DNA of 22,557 nucleotides from Corinectria fuckeliana (taxonomy: Eukaryota > Ascomycota > Sordariomycetes > Hypocreales > Nectriaceae). Positions 9,761 to 18,283 of the stretch are shown here, one piece after another. Where the stretch lies: the NCBI GenBank assembly GCA_019137255.1, contig WPDH01000507.1:1-22557 (forward strand), given 5' to 3'. A model generated the notes under the pieces. The model saw nothing but the letters and a program-made list of their open reading frames with translations, did no database searches and was not told where the DNA came from. The position numbers were made by a program, and so were the translations under genes. Each line of letters opens with the position of its first letter. Position 1 is the first letter of the stretch.

Positions 9761-11683
9761 TTTTTGGCAGTACTGACTAGCCAAGCAACCCACAAACCAC
9801 CAACCGCACCATCAGGCGAGTCGTCAAGCAAATCGCCTAGCAAGATTCTGCCTCGTGGTAATTTTGCGGTGTAATCTGAAAGAAAACCCTCCTCTACTTC
9901 GTACTGCATCAACAACAACTAGCATACCCAGTCATCTCACCACGTTGTCAATATAAGCAAGCCCTCGAGTTACCTAGGTCAGTAAGATAGTTAACAAGAT
10001 CTCAAACGCGAGTACCTTCAACCAGCTTTGGGTCAATCAGTCATGGCAGAGCCTGATAACGCTTTATCTAGAACATAAGTATATGTTAAGGGCCACCATA
10101 CCTTGCATGTGACGATCCAAACCGTAGTCGGCGAGGCCAGAATAATTATAGTTTTCCTACCTAAGAAGAAACGAGCTGAATACTAGGAACGGGATACATG
10201 GTGTTTGTGAACGATACCACTGTAGTCTTTTCAAAACCTAAATTCGACGTCCTCCCTTATATCAACAGGGGTAAATACATTGTAACATATTGTGAGTATA
10301 GTAGCGCTAGGGCTGTCCACGTCTCTCCCACACTGCCAGCGCCTACTTCGTTGGATACTAGAAAGAAATCTGGAATGGCAATGGCCAAGCACTACATCCA
10401 GTACTGTCGCAGCCACCAATTTGTGTGAAAATCCCTTGGATGGTACGGCAAGATGCTATGAGCACCTTGCAGAAGACCGTTGAGCGGCTATACTTATTTA
10501 GGAGAGGCTTTGGAAGGGGTGGCTAAAGCTGACGTTGAAAACCATAGCCATGCCTTTCGCCGTTGAACACATCTTCAATATATGTCAGGGCTGGTCTCGC
10601 CTAACTCCTCTATACAAGTCGTACTTATAATTAGATTGCTTCCCCCTTCTTCACTCTAGACATTCATGATTTTGATGAATGCTTTTTTTAAAGCCTAGTT
10701 TATCGGCATATCAATCACGACCTCTCGCATCAGTTGAGGGAAAATGTCTACCAGCCCAGTCTCAACAATCTCCTTATGTTGCTTGCGGGGAAGACTGAAA
10801 CAGACGGGAACAAGCTATTGTGGGGTTTTGCTGAAGATATACGGAGTAGTAGGGCCGTTAATGAGAGGTAGAAAGACCCGGCACTCAACGTCCTTCTTGG
10901 TAGCATTCTCCATGACTCTACAATTGGCGACTAATAAGACGGGCATACCGACTTGACAAGTTGCAATGCCGATAATTATTGTATTGCAGATCACCCCGCT
11001 ATACGTGCGATCGACACCTACACAAGGAGTAATTTCAGTTTGGCAAAGCGTAATATGTACATTCTCTCAACCCACCTGAGCTGTTGGTGTGGCCACCGTT
11101 GCCGTGGTAACTGTTTCGTGCACTGCTGGTCCACCAAGGTTGCACATGGGGGAGACAGGCCGATGACCTCAAAGAACAGCCAATACCTACCTCCCTGTCT
11201 GTTCAAGCACGGGTTAGTGCCCGCATAAAGGAAACAGGTTACAAGGCAGAACAGTCAATTCCCTTATACCCTTCATATCCTAGTGCACGGAAGATGACCT
11301 CATAGTAGTACCAATACAACTGAGTTTCTCAAAATACAACTAACGCAGAGTAGCCCTGTCTAAAACATGTGTCGCATCCTCAGAGCACCAACACGCTTCA
11401 CTAATTGTCTAAAGACCTACATTACGGTCGAGGACATCCTCAACATGACGAACTGCTTGAATTTCAATGATACTGGGAGGCCTTAAGACAATCCCGTAGT
11501 GTACATATCGACCAGTTGAAGAGCAGGGGGCAGTACAGTGACCATAGAGACGAGGGCCATAGCGACCGCAACACAGGTTAGCACGTCAGCCCGTTGTTGG
11601 ATTGTTAAACTATGTGGACAAGAAGAGGGCTACGGATTAGAGTTGAAGTCTCGCAATGATCTACAGAGGGTAGAAACGGCGAG
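9761..11683. other. Gene-poor stretch with unassigned coding traces
   Basis: No gene can be named here. Two patches look more coding-like than the rest. The plus-strand frame at 10198-10428 (76 aa, MVFVNDTTVVF...) has no known motif. The plus-strand frame around 10690-10930 reads YRHINHDLSHQLRENV then NNLLMLLAGKTETDGNKLLW and LNVLLGSILHDSTIGD, interrupted by several in-frame stops; it resembles a decayed helical protein, but I cannot name the family. The rest shows nothing. Confidence 0.4.
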
Positions 11684-11696
11684 TAACCCTAACCCT
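11684..11696 (-). repeat. Interstitial telomere-like tract (TAACCCTAACCCT)
   Basis: Two exact CCCTAA-type units in the C-rich orientation on the plus strand lie about 30 bases beyond the 3' end of the protein-kinase pseudogene. It is short on its own, but it is one of four such tracts in the window. Confidence 0.6.
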
Positions 11697-11724
11697 TTCC
11701 CTGTCAACCTGCTCGAGCTGCTTC

Positions 11725-12614
11725 TAGTGTTATAGCATACAAAGAAGTCAAAGAATTCACAACATATTCTGCTATATCTAGGGTCCCATCCCAGCAGTCC
11801 TAATCTCAGATCTGCAGACTAGGTGAGACACATCAGGAAACACTCCTTCTTTAAACAGATCCTCCAACTTCTCCTCTAGTAGGTCAGCAGAGGGCTCCTC
11901 GCAATCAATGATAAAGTACATGACTGAGCCAAGGGCGAGGACATCGTCTGTCCTTTCTACCCTGCGATACAAGCTCCAACCAGGGGGTTAAAATATCGGC
12001 CTGGCCGCAAGAGTAGAGATTAACCCCGCAACTAAACTACCAGAAAAGTAAGCGATGTAAAAGTCGAGAGTCATACTTAGCATGAAGTTACACGCGTGAC
12101 ATCGCAGTAGATAAGATCTGCCGCATAGAGTGCCCTCAGCACCACGGCTGCTTGTAGAGTCCAGCGCTATTAAATCTCAAGGAGAATATATAGTTTCTCC
12201 TTCATATACAATACTAGGTCCCTCTTCTCAAGGCACTCGAAAATTAGGTAGACTCGGGGTCCTAGTCAGTTAACCTAGGAATATATAGGCAATCCCCAAT
12301 TCGCTGATAGATTTCGGCCTCTATCCTGACGTTGCAATAGCGTTCCTCTTCGTTCGGTGAATACAGGTTAGATTTCAGGTACTCTACAGTATGTCCCGAA
12401 ACGAGGCGGTCAATATGCACTGTTGCCCTGCGGCTGACTTGCTTCCCTTTCGTAGCATAGTAGATAGTACCATATAGTGTGTTATCTGGAATCTGGAAAA
12501 CAGACTCAGGCCAGTTGGGTGTTGTCTTCGTTTCCAGGACCCTAGGACAGGCCAGTATGTGATAATATGCTTGGGGCAACGGCAAGCTCTGTCACTGGGG
12601 AATGTAAAGCCCAC
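11725..12614 (-). pseudogene. Protein-kinase-like pseudogene
   Basis: Pieces of one eukaryotic protein-kinase domain follow in order on the minus strand. The N-terminal part (12585-12262) contains NVRIEAEIYQRIGDCLYIPR before a TAG. In a shifted frame IFECLEKRDLVLYMKEKL corresponds to the hinge. RALYAADLIYCDVT, then NFMLSMTLDFYIAYFSGSLV, covers the catalytic loop and DFG region (about 12110-12040), where HRD reads YCD and DFG reads YFS. STLAA follows, with the activation segment broken by frameshifts. RTDDVLALGSVMYFII and EDLFKEGVFPDVSHLV (11960-11820) form the C-lobe helices, and DCWDGTLDIAEYVV comes after a one-base shift. Fungal genomes often carry such small kinases as multicopy genes. Multiple stops and at least three frameshifts abolish it. 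Whether it was an active kinase or a pseudokinase before decay is unclear. Confidence 0.82.
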
Positions 12615-12709
12615 GGCACGCCCTGCGGGCTGCCCTTTTCCGCCTACAGCAGTGTTTTCAACTGTGTATTTGCATAGTAAGTAGTTAAGTAATTCTATAC
12701 CTTATAGCT

Positions 12710-12948
12710 AGCGTGTCAGTTAGTCAGATTATAAGCTGGCCAGCTAGATTGCGAGCTGGCTAGTCAGTAAGTCAGTCAGTCAGATCGCAAGCCGACCATT
12801 TGGTCAGTCAGTCAGTTAGATCGCAAGCCTGCTAGTCAGTCAGTCAGTCAGTCAATCAGATCATAAGCCGGCTAGTTGGTTAATCAGTCAGTTACCCAGC
12901 TAGTTAGTTAGTCAGTGAGATCGCGAGCCGGTCAGTTAGATTAGTAGT
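12710..12948. repeat. (GTCA)n-linked minisatellite with six core copies
   Basis: Six copies of an 18-bp core close to AGATCGCAAGCCGGCTAG start at 12726, 12746, 12782, 12818, 12858 and 12918. They are joined by runs of GTCA/GTTA tetranucleotides. Core-to-core distances are 20, 36, 36, 40 and 60 bp, all multiples of four, as expected if the linkers grow by tetranucleotide slippage. Nearly all differences between copies are transitions. The array ends about 150 bp before the ATG of the intact gene at 13102, so it lies in that gene's upstream region. Confidence 0.85.
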
Positions 12949-13101
12949 TTAAAGTTGGAAATATACCACTATTCTTCTCTTAATCGAAAGCTTCACTAAG
13001 AGTCTACCTTTTAAAATCGTCAACTTCTCGTAACACTTTGCTTAATGACTCACCCCTTTACTAACTCAACTTCTCGAACTGTTGCTGCCATCAACACTAC
13101 C

Positions 13102-13725
13102 ATGCCTTCTGCAGAAGAGCCTCTCTATGTTGCACTATATGCACGAGGAGGGGGATCCAAAATGCCCGGGGGAGAAGACCGGTAAGAGAATAGGCTTCAC
13201 AGAGGTCGAAAACAAATGCTCCCAAACTTCCTAGCTAAATTGCCTAGGTACCACTGGGCACTTCTCCTTGGCCCAGAATCCGAAGGAAGGTATGCGCGAG
13301 GCCAGCGCTTCCACGCTAAGGAAAGATTGGTCTTTGTACAAGGCCAGAGAGAATCGGTTTGGGAATTCGAGGAGCGCGATATTGGCATGGAGCCGACGGC
13401 GATGATTCTAGTTCGCATTCTAGTGGCTAAGGTCAAGAGCCGGGATCGACTTGTCTCGGTCCTAAGAAGAATTCCTGTTCGGGGCGGGCAGCCAGGGTGG
13501 AACTGCGTAGCATGGGTGAAAGAAGCTTTGGAGACATTGCTGAGGGACGGGAAAGCATTGGACACTTGTACGAATGACTGGAGTGTGATACGGGACAAGG
13601 CGCTGTGGTATGTGCGGAAGAAAAAGGCTGCACACCGATTTGACGGTCGAGCGGAACCAGGCCGGTTTGATATGGGGAAAGTACCAACTTGGGATCTGTT
13701 ACGGAGTGCCGAAACAGTTCCTTGA
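13102..13725 (+). CDS. Intact small fungal protein, DUF6914-like (two exons)
   Basis: This is the only gene in the window that reads cleanly. The ATG at 13102 (context CTACCATGC) opens exon 1 (13102-13181, MPSAEEPLYVALYARGG...). A 66-nt intron (13182-13247) follows, and exon 2 (13248-13725) gives an uninterrupted 185-aa product ending LLRSAETVP. Splicing joins GGEDR to YHWALLLGP, the expected start of the conserved core; further conserved-looking segments are RFHAKERLVFVQGQ, WEFEERDIG, RGGQPGWNCVAWVKEALETL and FDMGKVPTWDLL. The GWNCVAWV segment, with Cys and Trp in a hydrophobic setting followed by a helix, is the family hallmark as I remember it. I place it from memory in the fungal family of unknown function DUF6914; the family name is less certain than the gene model. 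No signal peptide or membrane segment is visible. It converges with the APH pseudogene, whose stop lies 36 bp downstream. The minisatellite is upstream, and a pyrimidine-rich leader (13018-13100) precedes the ATG. Confidence 0.85.
13182..13247 (+). other. 66-nt intron of the DUF6914-like gene
   Basis: The donor is GTAAGA at 13182, and the acceptor TGCCTAG ends at 13247, with a GCTAAAT branch-like element about 14 bases upstream of it. Without splicing, exon 1 runs into TAA at 13183. With splicing the frame is continuous, and the split Arg codon (CG|G) is followed by TACCACTGG. Confidence 0.85.
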
Positions 13726-13761
13726 GCTGTCTTGGTCCGGTTCTCAATACAAGGGTCCACG

Positions 13762-14523
13762 TTAAAAGTCCCCAAAATATCTCCTTCCGACAGCCTCCAT
13801 CTCCAACGCGTACGGCATAGGATCGATAAATTTGCCAACCTCCTTTTGCCAAAACTGGTTCTGTGGATTGACATTCCAGGCAGAGGTGTATTCCCAGTGC
13901 GGTGGCATCTATCCTGCCGTCTCCCAGTCAATAATACTAACGACCTTATCGCCTTGCACGAGAATGTTAAGACTGCTCAAGTCGCCGTGAGTGAAGACTG
14001 GCCTGGGCCACGGCTGATCGTGAAAGGAAATGAGCTCCCGCAGACCCGGTACAGAGTCATCATTTCCACTGCTCTCAGCGTCAATCCTGTTACGAAGTTC
14101 ATGATGAAATTCCCGGATCGTCCGGAATGGGCCCCAGTTGGATTTTTCTAGCAATCGCTAGTCGTAGATCGGACCACCATTCACATTCACAACCCCGAGC
14201 TCCCCAGGTGGTGGAATATTGCGGAGTTGGACGGCTGACTTGAGATCGCTGAGAATTCGAGCTTTTGAGTCTTCTGAGCGTTGGACCCATCCGTACGAGA
14301 GATCTCGGCCTGCGGTTCGCTCTATGACAATGTACACCCGCTTGTTATGCTGAAAAGCGCAGTAGACTTTCGGAACTAGTATAGTGGTATTGTTCAAGAC
14401 GAATCGCATTGTCTCTGCCTCATCTAGCGTTATGAAGAACGTTGATTTTATGCAAAGTCCTGGGAAGGCGAATACGACTGTTCCAGGGAGCTTCGTCCAG
14501 CGTTGGACCCATTCCAGCGTCAA
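13762..14523 (-). pseudogene. APH-family kinase broken by two amber codons
   Basis: A phosphotransferase of the aminoglycoside phosphotransferase (APH)/choline-kinase fold; fungal members phosphorylate mostly unidentified small molecules. One frame runs from about 14523 to the natural TAA at 13762. It contains DEAETMRFVLNNTTILVPKV and RVYIVIERTAGRDLSYGWVQ in the N-lobe, then PPPGELGVVNVNGGPIYD, TAG at 14158, WGPFRTIREFHHELRNRI, the catalytic THGDLSSLN (about 13963-13992) and metal-binding IIDWETAG, TAG at 13909, and PPHWEYTSAWNVNPQNQFWQ to the end. Both catalytic motifs are intact. The first stop is explained by CAG to TAG and the second by TGG to TAG, both CpA-to-TpA on one strand or the other. 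The true start is unclear: the first ~20 residues of this frame do not look conserved, and a neighbouring frame extends to 14647. It converges on the intact gene at 13725. Confidence 0.87.
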
Positions 14524-14861
14524 AAACTTGTAGATGAGGATAATAAGAAATCGAGTGAACGCCTTGTCGTAGATGGAGTCCTTGCATGTTGACGTGGTGA
14601 TTAGCGGTCATGGAAAAGAACTGGTGATGTTCAGGCCACTGTCCCAAGTGCGACGTTGGCAGCTAAGCTATAAGTGACGTGCACGGAAGTCTGTCGCCAG
14701 TACTCCGTAGACTGACTGATGTTGTACAGTGGTTATTTCCTTGTGATAAATTCACTGTACTCAGCGATGAAGCAGGCCTCGATAGGCTACCATAGAAACA
14801 ACGATCCACATCAATTTGGCTAAAGTTCATGTGTATCAATCTCTTCTCGTCCAGTTCATCT
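14524..14861. other. Spacer between two pseudogenes, nothing assigned
   Basis: The left part may hold the unreadable 5' end of the APH pseudogene (a minus frame to 14647). The rest shows no motif. Both neighbours are on the minus strand. Confidence 0.4.
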
Positions 14862-14993
14862 TCATAGTGTGCTCATAAGATAATCAACCCTATGACTCCA
14901 AGGTCCTCCTGCATTAGCCTCTGGGGATGGAGGATCCTTAATGAGCTTGACGTTGTTGACAGAGATGGCCTCTAGTCCAGCCTCTGCCTGCAC

Positions 14994-15062
14994 CTGGAGG
15001 AAAGACGTAAGCCGTTATTCACGCTGTACTCAAACGTTTCTTTCTATCTCGGCATTAACTAC
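14994..15062 (-). other. Probable 69-nt intron in the GDE1 pseudogene
   Basis: The donor is GTAGTT directly after RSAK, and the acceptor is TTTCCTCCAG directly before the QAEAGLEAISVNN segment. The join is one base out of frame, consistent with decay around it. Confidence 0.5.
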
Positions 15063-15521
15063 ATCTTTGCGCTCCGGATGTCATCATTCAGGTTTCCGTA
15101 ACTTATCGCAAATAGATTCTGGTCTTTGTCGTATTTGATCTGTCCCGGATTGGCAAAAAACGGCACCGCCGCCATTGCTACTCTAGTTAGAAGCTAGACC
15201 AAATTGGCTGGCAAAATTCACTGCAATTTTCATGCTAGCAGCCCAGCAGCCCGAATGTCGCCTGTCGGGTAAAGGGATGAGTCGTTGAGGATGAAACCTT
15301 ACTGATCTCCATATCAAAAACAACCTGCTTCGACCAGCTGTGAAACATTGCTCAAGCGTGATGAATGGCTCGTGGATATTCTTCGTCCGTAGATTGCCCT
15401 TGCGACCCAGGTGCCATTTGACTGATGAGTGCTGCTGCAGGGCTGTCTTGAGGGCACCTAATGACTGCCGCCTTTGTTGAGCAAAGCCTAAGCCATACTG
15501 GGCTCTGCTGTTGTCCTTGAA

Positions 15522-15565
15522 CTGATTTGATGTTAGCTACATCACATGGACGGAGCCAGACTGAC
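15522..15565 (-). other. Probable 44-nt intron in the GDE1 pseudogene
   Basis: On the minus strand it has a GTCAGT donor, GCTAAC branch site and AAATCAG acceptor, in that order. It separates MHTLTLN from a segment starting FKD. All three splicing signals are still canonical in an otherwise shattered gene. Confidence 0.65.
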
Positions 15566-17554
15566 CTGTTCAAAGTCAACGTGTGCATGGTGGCGTCCAT
15601 GCCTTTCTCAGTCTCGAGGAAGTCGTGGTAGATAACAGGAACGCCCGTCCTTTTCTGCCTAATCGTCTCTGAATACCAGTCTCGAGCCCCATTGCTTGGA
15701 AAAATTACTTATAGTGAGTATCTGACAAAACTCCACGGTACTAACTCTATGATTGATCGTATTGCGGAATGACGAGCGTTTTAATGCTAGTAGATAGAAG
15801 ACAAGGAAGGCCTGACACTGCATTACAATACCTGGAGACTGCTCTCTCCCACCTACAGGCAATCACGAACACTGCCATCCCTTTTCCCGTTACGTAAAGA
15901 CTTTAGCATTTGCCAATTTGTTCGCTGGCTCTCTCACCACGATGGCCGCCGATTGTCACCGCGGTGTGAGGTTTCAGTCCCTGGGGTGTAGTTGGCGGCG
16001 ACGAGGCTGGACGGAGAGGCCGAGCAACAACGAAGGTGAACGTGACGGTCCCTGCAAGGTCAGAGTCACTGTACACGAGGGAAATAGTGAATTCTCTCAT
16101 CAAGCTCTCCAGTTTGGGGCCAAGACCTGCCCTTTAGAATGGAGAGTAGGGCGATTGCTGTGCCAATGGGCACCCCTCCCGAAACGCTGACGGCTTTGAA
16201 CACAACTGCCGTCTTGTCAGGACACTTAGCCGTGAAACACCAAGGCCTATCGGATAGGTCTGCCACAATGAGAAGAGGCACCCGGTACCCTTGGTCTCTT
16301 TCGCCGAGGAGGCTTATCTCCAATGACAGGCTCGTGTCCGGCACCACACACACGTAGCGAAACCTTTTGTTTATACGGAGACAGTTCAACGTCGGTGATT
16401 TTATGTTCAAGTCGAACGTTCCGAGGTTGATGAAGATTACTGAATCGGTGAGAGAAAATCGAGGCACAGCAGTCCCATGCCGCAATTGTCTGCCAAAGCC
16501 GGCGGACAAAGACTCAGAACCAGCGTGGTGAATGCAATCCGAGATTCTGATATGTTCACAGTACGCAGCATGGTCCTTTACCAGCCATCCCTGGTGATCG
16601 GGGATTTGAGGGTCGCTCCCAGCTAGGAGAAGCATCTTGGCTATTTTCAGATCTCCCTACACACATGCAGCATCGCCTTGCGGCAAGGAGAGCCTCTTGT
16701 ACTATTGCGAGCCCATGTTCAGCAGCTAGATGAAGCACAGTGCTACCAGATCTGGTTTGAAGTGTAGGCCCCAGCGCGCGGAAACCAAACATACGGACAA
16801 CTTCGAAGCGAGCAGAGGTGGATGTAGCTAGTAATTCGGTGTCTTCCATTCTTGTCTTCGAAGAGATGGCTCCTGGACTTTATTTCCCGAATCAAAGCCG
16901 TTTTTAGCGGCATAATGGAGTGGTAGGCGACCGGCGTCGTCGTGGCTCTGAAGCAGGGAGTAATTATGGGCGGGGAGAAGGCTCATAACATATCTGAAAG
17001 CCTTGATTACGGACGAAGCGCTTTGGCGCAACCGAGAAGGCTTGAATCATCGCAGCGCGCTATGCAGGTAACATGGGTTGATTGCCGCAATTGGCGCCGC
17101 TGGAAAGGAAGAAACTTGCAGCACCTGAACGAACCGTGAACAACGGCGGCTTCGATCATCTGCTTCAGCGCGTGTGGCGTTTGAGGTGATTCCTTTGGTC
17201 TCTGCTGATGCCATGTCTTCTTCAGACCGTTCACGTCATCGTCGGCCAGCTGATCAAGCATGGTGGTTAAGATGGGCTCCTCAAAGACTTGCTCGAGAAG
17301 TAGGGAACGGCTGCACTTGTCATGCTCACTTCTCATTGTGGGTGGCACCGATATTTTGCAGATGTTCGTTCACATTGTCGAGGAGTACGTGAGTAGCATG
17401 ACTGTGCCGTTCGCTTCACTGATCGTCTGTTATCGGTGTCGCGGTACCAAGGGCGATGGTCATTTCGCAGATGCGCAAGGGGGCTGCAGTATTGATTCTC
17501 GTCTAAATCTAACTTGGCGACATGATGAGCAATATCAATGAGTAAAGCGTTTTC

Positions 17555-17578
17555 AACCCTAACCTTAGCCCTAACCCC
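17555..17578 (-). repeat. Interstitial telomere-like tract inside the GDE1 pseudogene
   Basis: Four CCCTAA-type units (AACCCT, AACCTT, AGCCCT, AACCCC) lie in the C-rich orientation on the plus strand. The tract lies between the SPX start and the ankyrin part of the minus-strand GDE1 relic. In the minus frame it would encode a low-complexity Gly/Leu run unlike SPX sequence. It faces the oppositely oriented tract at 18138. Confidence 0.7.
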
Positions 17579-17905
17579 GGGTGATCAAAATATTGCCTCG
17601 TTGTTGGAGCAAAGACAAATACGCCATCGTGTCTCGGTAGTAGAGATTTATCGTTGGATAACGGCAACTCGCGAGGTGGAGAATTTTCCAAAGAGACCAA
17701 TCTCTTGTACTGTCATTTCGACGAGGCCTTTGGTAAACGTTTTAGTATTAGCATCCTGTGGCCTTGTCGAGGACCAGCCGACAAACCTTTGTAGTCTCGG
17801 TCATTGACCAGTGTCTTCAGCATATCATAGTCGACGTAATACCCTGCCCACGCTGGAACATGAAGGCGATGGAGCTTTCTAGAAAAGCCCAGGTTAAAGC
17901 GGAAG

Positions 17906-18283
17906 CACGCCGAGCGCAGTGGTAATAGCTAGGTATGTTGATGTGAAAAGAGATGAAGAAAAGTCGCAATAACTACATTTCCTACTTCAGTATAGTTTTT
18001 CCATTCTCTTCTCTCTCTTCTCTCTCTTCCTTGGTCTCGTATTCTCCCTCACAGAGTTCTTTGTTTTCTTCAGCCACCGCTCGCTCGCCCCTAAGAGACA
18101 AGTGAGATACATGGGGCTGGATGTACCTCGATGTCCCTTAGGGTTGGGGTTAGGGTTATGTCTGAGACTATTGCAGCTCGACCGTCAGCAAACCTGACCT
18201 AGCATGGCAAGAAGTCATCCTACTGTTTGGTCGGCCTGATCGGTATTCCCTAAATCTTTTCCTGATTAGTTCAGTCTCATCGC
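17906..18283. other. Spacer with a pyrimidine tract and a telomere-like tract
   Basis: It holds an uninterrupted C/T tract at 18004-18032 (TTCTCTTCTC type) and the telomere-like tract at 18138-18158. Its position upstream of the minus-strand GDE1 relic makes it the likely old promoter region, where the tract would read as GA-rich. No gene is visible. Confidence 0.5.
18138..18158 (+). repeat. Interstitial telomere-like tract (TTAGGG, TTGGGG, TTAGGG, TTA)
   Basis: This is the best of the four tracts: two exact TTAGGG units around one TTGGGG variant, with a trailing TTA. It is G-rich on the plus strand and lies 560 bp from the C-rich tract at 17555, pointing the opposite way. It sits downstream of the 3' end of the minus-strand APH relic at 18284. 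Confidence 0.75.

Larger units (their letters stand above)
14862..17905 (-). pseudogene. GDE1-type glycerophosphodiesterase pseudogene (SPX-ankyrin-GDPD)
   Basis: Pieces of a GDE1-like glycerophosphocholine phosphodiesterase follow in the family's domain order. Intact homologues hydrolyse glycerophosphodiesters in the cytosol to recover choline and phosphate. The SPX start is at 17905-17713 (FSRKLHRLHVPAWAGYYVDY, DMLKTLV). Ankyrin material lies at 17350-16560, with DDAGRLPLHYAAKNGF, GSTVLHLAAEHGLA and LLLAGSDPQIPDHQGW. The linker domain, 16480-16000, contains PRFSLTDSVIFINLGTFDL and GTVTFTFVVARPL. The GDPD domain opens with VTIGGHRG (HRG near 15940), then VSTVEF near 15740, VPVIYHDF near 15630, HTLTLN, an intron, FAISYGNLNDDIRSAK near 15090, a second intron and VNNVKLIK, ending TGA at 14862. 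Frameshifts and stops break it in at least six places. The HRG and HD catalytic elements survive, but the E-x-D metal site near 15740 reads EFC. A telomere-like tract lies within the SPX-to-ankyrin portion. The start codon is not preserved. Confidence 0.85.

Noticed and set aside
12710..12948. Regularly spaced repeats resembling a CRISPR array
   Set aside because: The linkers are themselves GTCA repeats, not unique spacers, spacing is irregular, and the context is fungal. It is a minisatellite.
13197..13931. Long minus-strand open frame of 244 codons
   Set aside because: It is antisense to the intact gene at 13102-13725 and out of frame with the APH relic; its composition is Arg/Ser-rich, typical of a shadow frame.
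13909..14160. The two TAG codons in the APH frame as programmed readthrough or recoding
   Set aside because: No recoding signal is visible, neighbouring genes are all decaying by similar changes, and both stops fit RIP-type transitions.
18004..18032. Pyrimidine tract as promoter of a plus-strand gene
   Set aside because: No plus-strand coding sequence follows it; the region downstream is the minus-strand APH relic.
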